This document shows, piece by piece, positions 1 through 6,351 of a stretch of 10,828 nt of DNA. Source of the stretch: an uncultured Alphaproteobacteria bacterium (lineage in GTDB: Bacteria > Pseudomonadota > Alphaproteobacteria > CALKHQ01); assembly GCA_937988735.1 (NCBI GenBank), contig CALKHQ010000022.1:1-10828 (forward strand), in the 5' to 3' direction. The notes under the pieces are model-generated. The model was not told where the DNA came from. It saw only the letters and a list, made by a program, of their open reading frames with translations, and searched no databases. Each line of letters starts with the position of its first letter. The stretch's first letter is position 1. Both the position numbers and the translations under genes were made by a program.

Positions 1-29
1 CCCGCCTCGCCCCGCGCCGCGATCGCTGA
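1..29 (+). CDS. C-terminal tail of an upstream gene, probably a DppC-type permease (partial)
   Basis: One frame reads through the left edge and ends at TGA 27-29, giving the last eight residues RLAPRRDR. The ATPase start codon follows 2 bases after the stop, a spacing typical of genes in one operon. In peptide-type ABC operons the gene before the DppD-type ATPase is usually the second permease (DppC). Those proteins often end in a short arginine-rich tail after the last membrane helix, which this resembles. Only nine codons are visible, so the identity rests on gene order and the basic tail. Confidence 0.45.
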
Positions 30-31
30 CG

Positions 32-1009
32 ATGGACGCGGCGCTCGCCGTCGAGGACCTGGCGGTGCGCTTCCCCGGCGCCGGCTGCACAGGCGACGTG
101 CTGGCGGTGGACGGCATCTCGCTCGCCGTCGCCCGCGGCGAAATCCAGGCGCTGATCGGCGAGAGCGGGTCGGGGAAGAGCGTCACCCTGCTTGCGCTCG
201 CCGGGCTGCTGCCGCCAACCGCCCGGATCTCCGGCCGCATCTGGCTGGAGGGGCGCCCGCTGCACGACCTGCCGGCGCGCGCGCGGGCGGCCCTGCGCGG
301 ACGCGGCATCGGCATGGTGTTCCAGGACCCGGCCGGCAGCCTGAACCCGGTGCTCACCGCCGGCAGCCAGCTCGACGAGGTGGTGACGGTGCACCAGGGC
401 CTGCGCGGGCGCGCGGCCCGGCGGGAGAGCGAGGCGCTGCTGGCCCGCGTCGGCATCGGCGACCCGGCCCGCCGCGCCCGCGCCTTCCCGCACCAGCTCT
501 CCGGTGGGATGAAGCAGCGGGTCGCGATCGCGATGGCGCTCGCGGCCCGGCCGGCGGTGCTGCTGGCCGACGAGCCGACCACGGCGCTGGATGCCACCGT
601 GCAGGCACAGATCTTCGACCTGCTGGTCGGGCTGGTCGAGGAGGAACGGCTGGCCCTGCTGCTGGTGACCCACGACCTCTCGGTCGCCGCCGCCGTCGCC
701 GACCGCATCGCGGTCCTCTATGCCGGCCGCATCGTCGAACAGCGCCCGGCCGCCAGCCTGGTCGTCACCCCGGCCCATCCCTACACCCGCGCGCTGACGC
801 AGGCAGCGCTGCCGTTCCGGGCAGCAGCGAATCGCGACCGCCGCCTGCCGGGGCTTCCCGGTTCGACGCCGGCCGCCGGCGGCAGCGGATGCGCCTTCGC
901 CACCCGCTGCCCGCTTGCCGTCGCCCGCTGCCGATCGGAAGCGCCGCCCCTGGAAGGCCATGCGGACGGCACGGTCGCCTGCTGGCGGGCCGGCGAGAGC
1001 GCGCCATGA
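32..1009 (+). CDS. Peptide/nickel-type ABC importer ATPase, DppD/OppD type
   Basis: This is a cytoplasmic nucleotide-binding subunit that powers uptake of peptides, nickel or related cationic solutes. At 325 aa it has the usual length for DppD/OppD. Visible motifs are Walker A GESGSGKS at residues 43-50, Q-loop Gln98 in MVFQDP, signature LSGGMKQR at 156-163, Walker B ending DE at 180-181, and H-loop His214. After the nucleotide-binding domain comes the C-terminal extension specific to this family, with HPYTRAL near residue 256 and cysteines at 287, 293, 300 and 317. The ATG at 32 lies just after the preceding stop, with no clear ribosome-binding site, so translational coupling is likely. The gene overlaps the next ATPase by 4 bases (ATGA). 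The substrate cannot be told from the ATPase, since peptides, nickel, opines and glutathione all use this family. Confidence 0.95.
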   Translation: MDAALAVEDLAVRFPGAGCTGDVLAVDGISLAVARGEIQALIGESGSGKSVTLLALAGLLPPTARISGRIWLEGRPLHDLPARARAALRGRGIGMVFQDPAGSLNPVLTAGSQLDEVVTVHQGLRGRAARRESEALLARVGIGDPARRARAFPHQLSGGMKQRVAIAMALAARPAVLLADEPTTALDATVQAQIFDLLVGLVEEERLALLLVTHDLSVAAAVADRIAVLYAGRIVEQRPAASLVVTPAHPYTRALTQAALPFRAAANRDRRLPGLPGSTPAAGGSGCAFATRCPLAVARCRSEAPPLEGHADGTVACWRAGESAP

Positions 1010-1956
1010 CGGCGCTTGTCCTCACCGGCATCCGCCGCAGCTTCGTCACCGCCGGCGGCCGGGCCCGCGCGGTGGACGGCGTCGATCTCGCGCTCGCCCG
1101 CGGCGAGGTGCTGGGGCTGGTGGGCGAGTCCGGCTGCGGCAAGACCACGCTCGCCCGCATCGCCGTCGGCCTCGACCGTCCCGACGCCGGCAGCGTGCTC
1201 CTCGAGGGCCGGCCGGTGCAGGATGCAGTGGGCCGCGTCGGTCCCGAGCTGCGGCGCCGGCTCCAGTACGTGTTTCAGGAGCCGCTCGGCTCGTTCAACC
1301 CGCGGCGATCAGTGGGGAGCGCGATCGCGCTGCCGCTGCGGCTCCGGGGGCTCGATGCGCGCGCAGCGATGGCCGAGGCGCAGCGCCTGATGGCCCAGAT
1401 CGGGCTGGACCCGGCCCTGGCGGATCGCCGCCCGCACATGCTCTCCGGCGGCCAGCTCCAGCGGGCGGCGCTCGCGCGGGCCCTGGCGCCGCAACCCGAA
1501 ATCCTCGTCTGCGACGAGCCGGTGGCCTCGCTGGACGTTTCGGTGCGGGCGCAGGTGCTGAACCTGCTGCTCGACCTCTGCCGCTCCCTCGGGATCGGGA
1601 TCCTGTTCGTGACCCACGACCTGGCGGTGGTGCGCGCGGTCGCCGACCGGGTGGCGGTGATGTATCTCGGCCGGATTGTCGAGAGCGGCCCCAGCGAGGC
1701 GGTGTGGTCGCGCCCGCGGCACCCCTACACCCGCGCCCTGGCGGCCGCCGTCCCCTCCGGCGTCGGGAGCTGGCGCACCGCCACGCCGCCGCCGCGCCTG
1801 ACCGGCGAGCCGCCGAGCCCGTTCGCAATCCCGCCCGGCTGCCGCTTCCACCCGCGCTGCCCGCTCGCCATCGCGCGATGCGTGGTCGAGGACCCTGCCC
1901 CGCGCGCCTTCCCGCCCGGCGTCACCGTCGCCTGTCACCGGGCGGAGGAGGCATAG
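1006..1956 (+). CDS. Peptide/nickel-type ABC importer ATPase, DppF/OppF type
   Basis: This second ATPase pairs with the preceding one to form the motor heterodimer. The 316 aa protein shows Walker A GESGCGKT at residues 40-47, Gln91 in FQEP, signature LSGGQLQR at 146-153, Walker B ending DE at 170-171 and switch His204. The DppF/OppF tail has HPYTRAL and the pattern GCRFHPRCPLA, with cysteines 279, 285, 292 and 310. The ATG at 1006 was chosen because it gives the 4-base ATGA overlap with the upstream stop. The frame is open back to 889, but those extra residues would lie antisense-like over the first ATPase and match nothing in the family. It is the last gene of its operon here: the stop at 1954-1956 is followed by about 800 bases without an intact gene. 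Confidence 0.95.
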   Translation: MTALVLTGIRRSFVTAGGRARAVDGVDLALARGEVLGLVGESGCGKTTLARIAVGLDRPDAGSVLLEGRPVQDAVGRVGPELRRRLQYVFQEPLGSFNPRRSVGSAIALPLRLRGLDARAAMAEAQRLMAQIGLDPALADRRPHMLSGGQLQRAALARALAPQPEILVCDEPVASLDVSVRAQVLNLLLDLCRSLGIGILFVTHDLAVVRAVADRVAVMYLGRIVESGPSEAVWSRPRHPYTRALAAAVPSGVGSWRTATPPPRLTGEPPSPFAIPPGCRFHPRCPLAIARCVVEDPAPRAFPPGVTVACHRAEEA

Positions 1957-1975
1957 CCCCCTGCCAGAACTTCCA

Positions 1976-2009
1976 CCACGGTCTGCGCCTGCCGGAGTCC
2001 CGGCCGTGG
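1976..2009. other. Weak hairpin just past the importer operon
   Basis: CCACG at 1976-1980 can pair with CGTGG at 2005-2009. Inside it GCCGG at 1991-1995 pairs with CCGGC at 2000-2004 over a 4-base loop. It lies 20 bases past the DppF-type stop, where a transcript end is expected. No run of T follows, so it is not a standard intrinsic terminator. It could be a processing or Rho-associated structure, or chance in GC-rich DNA. Confidence 0.25.
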
Positions 2010-2029
2010 GGCGAGCCCGGGAGGGCGAC

Positions 2030-2565
2030 GTCATCCGCGGCGCATGGGGCGACATCAGGCGCACGCGCAGGGCCTCGAAGCGCAGGTCCTCCACGATGCG
2101 GTCGTGCCGGAAGCCCGTCAGTTCCAGGCCAGGTCGGCGGTAACCTCGTACAGATGGTCCACCTTGCCGCCGTCCCCGTCCTGCTCGTCCTTCGCCTTGG
2201 CGTACAGCCGGTGGAACTCCGCAGGGATCTCGCCCTCCAGCTCGAACGGCTCGCCCGACTCGTAGAGCCGGATGCGCCAACGGGCCCGGCCATCGGCCAC
2301 GCAGCCCATCGTCGTCATCATCGCGGTGTCGTAGCCCATGAAGTGCATGGCCTCGTTCGGCAGCGCGGGCCTGGCCGCATGGTCCTCGTTCAGGTTGCTG
2401 AGGGGGGGCCCCGGCCATTCGCGAACACCAGGTGCATGCCGTTCGGCAGCTCCGCGCCCGCCAGCTCCATGTCGAAGGGATGGTCGGCGTACTGTCCCGT
2501 CCGCCCAAGCCCATGGCCCCGCAGGCCTCGACCGCTGTCACCCCCTTGATTGCGACCCAGGTCAC
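2030..2565 (-). pseudogene. Frameshifted small gene of unrecognised family
   Basis: Three minus-strand frames join into one sensible protein if one base is restored at each of three places. It starts at GTG 2565 (VTWVAIKGVTAVEACGAMGL). A shift near 2500-2508 leads into RTGQYADHPFDMELAGAELP. A second, at the seven-G run 2402-2408, leads from NGRGPP into LSNLNEDHAARPALPNEAMH and on to LYEVTADLAWN. A third, at 2118-2121, removes the TGA stop and gives LTGFRHDRIVEDLRFEALR. Each segment has strong G/C at third codon positions and balanced composition, unlike the arginine- or proline-rich shadow frames around it. An in-frame TAG just upstream of 2565 limits the start. The 3' end is uncertain, about 2030. 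The longest intact piece is 2118-2348 (76 aa). I do not recognise the family. It has no signal peptide or membrane segment and the product would be about 180 aa. Real decay and sequencing error both remain possible. Confidence 0.6.
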
Positions 2566-2751
2566 CGAGAATCCGGTCCCATTGCCCCTAGACTACCTAT
2601 GAGAGCATTACCCCAGAAGCTGTTGTTGTTTCAGTGGCAACATGGCATCGCGCGAAATGTGCCGCGATTGCTGACGGCGGCTGCGCGTGGCGGCGGCGCG
2701 GACAATCGCCTATAGCAGCTTCACCGCAGACGGACCGGGACCGCCGCCACG
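2566..2751. promoter_or_regulatory. Leader region upstream of the amine dehydrogenase
   Basis: This is the least GC-rich stretch of the window, notably 2580-2665, and holds no plausible gene. It probably carries the promoter of the dehydrogenase gene and perhaps that of the decayed minus-strand gene. A possible operator is TGTTG at 2624-2628 facing CAACA at 2638-2642 over 9 bases. I found no -35/-10 pair with acceptable spacing. A weak ribosome-binding site, GGGA at 2737-2740, lies 11 bases before the ATG at 2752. Confidence 0.4.
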
Positions 2752-4800
2752 ATGACCACCTCCGTTCCCCAGCGCGACCCGCGCTACGACATCCTGTTCG
2801 AGCCGGTGCCGATCGGCCCGGTGACCGCGCGCAACCGCTTCTTCCAGGTCCCGCACTGCAACGGCATGGGTCACCGCTATCCGAAGGCGATGGCGGCGAT
2901 GCGCGGGGTGAAGGCGGAGGGCGGCTGGGCGGTCGTCTCGACCGAGGAGGTCGAGGTCGACTGGCATTCCGACATCAGCCCCTACATCGAGGGCCGGCTG
3001 TGGGACGACCGCGACATCCCCTACCACGCGGCGATGGTCGAGGCGGTGCACGCGCACGGCGCGCTGGCGGCGATCGAGCCGGTGCACCAGGGCCTCGCCT
3101 GCTCCAACCTCTATACCCGCGAGCACGTGCTGGGCCCGTCGGGCGGGCCGGGCCTGCAGCACCACCCGGTCGCCGCGCGGGCAATGGACCGCGAGGACAT
3201 CCGCAGCGCCCGTCGCCGCCATCGCGACTTTGCGGTCCGTGCGAAGCGGGCCGGCTACGACATCATCTATGTCTATGCCGGCCACGACCTCTCGCTGGCG
3301 ATGCACTTCCTGCTGCCGCGCTACAACCAGCGCACCGACGAATATGGCGGCAGCCTGGAGAACCGGGTGCGGTTCCTGCGCGAGCTCCTCGAGGACACGA
3401 AGGAGGCCGTCGGCGATACCTGCGCCGTGGCGCTCCGGATCGCGGTGGACGAGCTGCGCGGGCCGGACGGGCTCCGGTCCGACGGCGAGATGCGCGACGT
3501 GGTCGGGCTCCTGGCCGAGCTGCCCGACCTGTGGGACGTCAACGTCTCCGACTGGTCGAACGACAGCCAGACCGCGCGCTTCGCCGGGGAAGGCTACCAG
3601 GAGCCGTACATCGGCTTCGTCAAGGCGATGACCTCGAAGCCGGTGGTCGGCGTCGGCCGCTACACCTCGCCGGACCGCATGGTGTCGCTGGTGCAGAAGG
3701 GCGTGCTCGACTTCATCGGCGCCGCCCGCCCCTCGATCGCCGACCCGTTCCTGCCGAAGAAGATCGAGGAGGGCCGGATCGAGGACATCCGCGAGTGCAT
3801 CGGCTGCAACATCTGCGTCTCCGGCGACATGACGATCAGCCCCATCCGCTGCACCCAGAACCCGACCATGGCCGAGGAGTGGCGCAAGGGCTGGCATCCG
3901 GAGCGGATCGCGCCAGCCGCGAGCGACGACCCGGTGCTGGTGGTCGGCGCCGGCCCGGCGGGGCTGGAATGCGCCCGGGCGCTGGGCCAGCGCGGCTATC
4001 CGGTGGTGCTGGCGGAGGCGACCGAGATGCTCGGCGGCCGCTCGAAGCGCGAGGCGCTGCTGCCGGGGCTCGCCAGCTACGGCCGGGTCGCCGACTGGCG
4101 GATCGGCCAGCTCCGGGTGATGCCGAACGTCGAGATCTACCGGGCGAGCGCGCTCACCCCCGACGACGTGCTCGGCTTCGGCTTTCCGCACATCGTCATC
4201 GCCACCGGCGCGGAGTGGCGGCGCGACGGCATCGGACGGACGCTGCGCACCGGCGTCCCGATCGAGGCGGGGGTGCCGCTGTTCACCCCCGACGACGTGA
4301 TGGACGGCCGCCTGCCCGAGGGCGGCCGCGCCCTCGTCTACGACGACGACCACTACTACATGGGCGGCGTGGTGGCCGAACGGCTCGCGGCGGCGGGGCT
4401 TCGGGTCACGCTGATGACCACCGACCCGGTCGTCTCCTCGTGGACGGTCCATACCCTTGAGCAGCGCTGGATCCAGCGAGGGCTGCTCGAGCGGGGCATC
4501 GCGCTGCTGACCAACCGGGTGCCGGTTCGGCTGGGCCGTACGACGGAGCACGCCTGCGTCTATACCGGCGCGCGCGCCGAACTCGAGACCGACGCACTGG
4601 TGCTGGTGACGAGCCGCATTCCGCGCGACGGCCTCTACCAGGCCCTGCGAGCAATGCCCGACGCGCCGTGGAAGACGCTCCACGTGATCGGCGATGCCGC
4701 CGCGCCGGGCACGATCGCCGCCGCCGTGTACGCCGGCCACAACCGCGCCCGCCTTCACGACGCGCCCCCGCACGATGGCGTCCCGTTCGAGCGGGAGTAG
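2752..4800 (+). CDS. TMADH-family flavin/[4Fe-4S] amine dehydrogenase, histamine-dehydrogenase-like pocket
   Basis: This 682 aa enzyme probably removes an amine or N-methyl group oxidatively and passes electrons through FMN and an iron-sulfur cluster to an electron-transfer protein. The N-terminal FMN barrel (about 1-340) has RNRFFQVPHC with Cys36, matching the TMADH cysteine bound covalently to FMN. Tyr175, His178 and Asp271 match the TMADH catalytic Tyr169, His172 and Asp267. Cysteines 349, 352, 355 and 367 (CIGCNIC, then C after 11 residues) fit the [4Fe-4S] site. A Rossmann fold follows, GAGPAG at 399-404, with an ADP/FAD-binding-type C-terminal domain. TMADH is near 730 aa, so this one is somewhat shorter. 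Of the TMADH aromatic bowl (Tyr60, Trp264, Trp355), only the tryptophan appears kept (Trp268). The others align with Glu66 and Asp359, so trimethylamine is an unlikely substrate. Alternatives are histamine dehydrogenase-like, N-methylproline or dimethylglycine demethylase. Family is sure, substrate is not. Confidence 0.9.
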   Translation: MTTSVPQRDPRYDILFEPVPIGPVTARNRFFQVPHCNGMGHRYPKAMAAMRGVKAEGGWAVVSTEEVEVDWHSDISPYIEGRLWDDRDIPYHAAMVEAVHAHGALAAIEPVHQGLACSNLYTREHVLGPSGGPGLQHHPVAARAMDREDIRSARRRHRDFAVRAKRAGYDIIYVYAGHDLSLAMHFLLPRYNQRTDEYGGSLENRVRFLRELLEDTKEAVGDTCAVALRIAVDELRGPDGLRSDGEMRDVVGLLAELPDLWDVNVSDWSNDSQTARFAGEGYQEPYIGFVKAMTSKPVVGVGRYTSPDRMVSLVQKGVLDFIGAARPSIADPFLPKKIEEGRIEDIRECIGCNICVSGDMTISPIRCTQNPTMAEEWRKGWHPERIAPAASDDPVLVVGAGPAGLECARALGQRGYPVVLAEATEMLGGRSKREALLPGLASYGRVADWRIGQLRVMPNVEIYRASALTPDDVLGFGFPHIVIATGAEWRRDGIGRTLRTGVPIEAGVPLFTPDDVMDGRLPEGGRALVYDDDHYYMGGVVAERLAAAGLRVTLMTTDPVVSSWTVHTLEQRWIQRGLLERGIALLTNRVPVRLGRTTEHACVYTGARAELETDALVLVTSRIPRDGLYQALRAMPDAPWKTLHVIGDAAAPGTIAAAVYAGHNRARLHDAPPHDGVPFERE

Positions 4801-4836
4801 CGGCAGAAGGCCGCGCCAGGCGGTGTTTGAAGCTCC

Positions 4837-6111
4837 CTAGAGCGCGAACTGCAGGTTCTCCGACAGCACCAGGCCGGCGGCCCCGCGGAGGGTGGCGCGG
4901 TCCTCGATGTCGCCCAGCGCGAAGGTGAGCTCGCGGCCGGGGCGGGGCGGCACGAGCTCGCGCACGTGGCGGGCGATGGCGTCGCGCATGGCCGTGCCGC
5001 CGCCGACCACATCGCCGTAGAGGACATAGACCTCCGGCGACATGGTCTGGTGCAGGTTGGCGATGCCCACCGCGACGTTGCGGGCATAGCGGTCCATGAG
5101 CCGTGCGGCCGCGGTGTCGCCCGCTACGGCAAGCTCCGCGAGACGGCTGGAGGTGACCGCGTCCGGCTGCGGCAGGCCGGCGGCGCGCGCCTCGCGCCGC
5201 AGCCAGCCGAGGGTCGCGATCGTCTCCCAGCAGCCGCGGCGGCCGCAGCGGCAGAGCTCGCCGTCGAGCTGGACGAAGGTGTGCCCCAGCTCGCCGCCGC
5301 CGCCGCCCGGGCCGCGGTAGAGATGGCCGTCGAGGTAGAGCGCGCAGCCCAGCACCTCGCCGGTGTAGATCGCGGCGAAGGTGCGCAGCCCCCGCCCGAT
5401 GCCGAACCAGCGTTCGCCGAGCAGCATTGCCCGCGGGTGATGGTCGATCGACACCGGCAGCCGGAACCGCCGGCCAAGCTCCTGCCCCAGCGGATAGCGG
5501 GCCAGCACGGGTGCCAGGTTGACGGCGACGATGGTGTTGCTGTCGGTGTCCACCATGCCGCCGACGGCGACGCCGATGCCGAGCGGCGGCCGCCCGGCGG
5601 CGGCCAGCGTCCGCGCGAGGCAGTCCGCGAGCCCGTCGATCAGCGGCCCGGCCGAGGCCGGATCGGGGTCGAAGCGGCAGACGTTTTCGGCAAAGATCTC
5701 GCCGGTCAGCGACACCAGCGCCGTATGCGCCATGTGCGGCATCAGCATCGCGGCGCAGATCGGGGCCGCATCGGGCGAGAACCAGAGCGGACGCGCCGGC
5801 TTGCCGCCGGTTACCGCCGCCGGCAGCGGCGCGCCCTCCACCAGCACCCCCTGGTCGAGCAGCGGCTGGACGATGCCGGAGATGGTGGTGCGGTTGACGC
5901 CGGCGTAGCGGGCGAGTTCGGCCCGGCTGGTCGGGCCCAGGTCGAACAGCGCCTGCAGCACGCGGCCGCGGTTCACCGGGCCGATCGCGGTCGGCGACAG
6001 CAGCGGCCGAGCGCGCGCCGCCGGTCCGCGCCCGATGAGGCGTGGCCGCGCCTGTTCTCGCGCCGGCTCGGCCGGCGCCTCGCGTTCGTCACGCATTTCC
6101 GGCCCTGTCAC
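4837..6111 (-). CDS. ROK-family transcriptional regulator
   Basis: This is a probable sugar-responsive repressor of the NagC/XylR (ROK) type, 424 aa. An N-terminal winged helix-turn-helix at about residues 47-92 includes TSRAELARYAGVNRTTISGI. It is followed by a two-lobed sugar-kinase-like domain with a GVAVGG segment near 180-185. The ROK zinc signature is intact: GELGH with His277, then CRCGRRGCWE with Cys287, Cys289, Cys294 and Glu296. The usual catalytic Asn-Asp is replaced by His224-His225 in LPVSIDHHPRAMLLGE, and no DxGxT phosphate motif is visible near 118-138, so it should bind but not phosphorylate sugar. The start is GTG at 6111, with ATG at 6096 as a nearby alternative; neither has a strong ribosome-binding site. 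It is divergent from the carbohydrate importer operon, its likely target, and convergent with the dehydrogenase with 36 bases between. Confidence 0.93.
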   Translation of the reverse strand: MTGPEMRDEREAPAEPAREQARPRLIGRGPAARARPLLSPTAIGPVNRGRVLQALFDLGPTSRAELARYAGVNRTTISGIVQPLLDQGVLVEGAPLPAAVTGGKPARPLWFSPDAAPICAAMLMPHMAHTALVSLTGEIFAENVCRFDPDPASAGPLIDGLADCLARTLAAAGRPPLGIGVAVGGMVDTDSNTIVAVNLAPVLARYPLGQELGRRFRLPVSIDHHPRAMLLGERWFGIGRGLRTFAAIYTGEVLGCALYLDGHLYRGPGGGGGELGHTFVQLDGELCRCGRRGCWETIATLGWLRREARAAGLPQPDAVTSSRLAELAVAGDTAAARLMDRYARNVAVGIANLHQTMSPEVYVLYGDVVGGGTAMRDAIARHVRELVPPRPGRELTFALGDIEDRATLRGAAGLVLSENLQFAL

Positions 6112-6351
6112 CGCAGTCCCCGGCTCCGACTGCTAGCCGATGCTGCGGCGAATTGACAGCCCCCATGGTATGTGCGAGCCTCGAACATAGCACGACGAGG
6201 CCGGAGCGTGCGAGCGAGGATCACAGACGGGCGGTTGCTTCCCCGCGAGCCCAGCCCGGTCATCCCCGCGGCGCCGCTCCAAGGCCTTGTGGCGTGCGCG
6301 AACGGAACGGTGCCGCCACCGGCCGCGCCGGCCAAGCCAGGGGGAGATTCG
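6112..6351. promoter_or_regulatory. Divergent control region between the ROK gene and the importer operon
   Basis: These 240 bases separate two divergent genes and should carry both promoters and the regulator's binding site. Visible items are an inverted repeat GCCTCG (6178-6183) / CGAGGC (6196-6201) with a 12-base spacer, and a direct repeat GTGCGAGC at 6172-6179 and 6208-6215, 36 bases apart. All lie around the less GC-rich segment 6150-6195. A frame is open across part of this region on the + strand, but its translation is unlike any exported-protein N-terminus, so I treat it as non-coding. The exact promoters could not be placed. Confidence 0.5.
6340..6346 (+). promoter_or_regulatory. 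Strong ribosome-binding site of the binding-protein gene
   Basis: GGGGGAG lies 5 bases before ATG 6352. It decides the start of the solute-binding protein over an upstream in-frame ATG at 6172, and agrees with the Tat signal that begins right after 6352. Confidence 0.75.

Noticed and set aside
889..1005. Upstream extension of the second ATPase
   Set aside because: The added residues overlap the end of the first ATPase and match nothing in the family; ATG 1006 gives the usual 4-base overlap.
1922..2045. Minus-strand frame containing PWWKFWQG as the true C-terminus of the decayed gene
   Set aside because: It would need a fourth frameshift and runs into the end of the importer ATPase; the support is too thin.
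2402..2408. G7 run as a phase-variation switch
   Set aside because: The gene it lies in has two other frameshifts, so changing this run alone would not restore a full protein.
2634..4460. 608-codon + frame overlapping the dehydrogenase
   Set aside because: Arginine/proline/glycine-rich shadow frame; the other frame holds all cofactor motifs.
2710..4773. 687-codon open frame on the minus strand opposite the amine dehydrogenase
   Set aside because: Its translation is mostly histidine, aspartate, arginine, valine and alanine in low-complexity runs, the usual mirror of a GC-rich gene, while the + strand frame has full family motifs.
6153..6158. TTGACA as a -35 promoter box
   Set aside because: No -10-like hexamer lies 16-18 bases downstream, so the perfect match alone is not enough.
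6172..6351. Upstream ATG extending the binding protein by 60 residues
   Set aside because: It would bury the Tat signal, and the strong ribosome-binding site sits before 6352.
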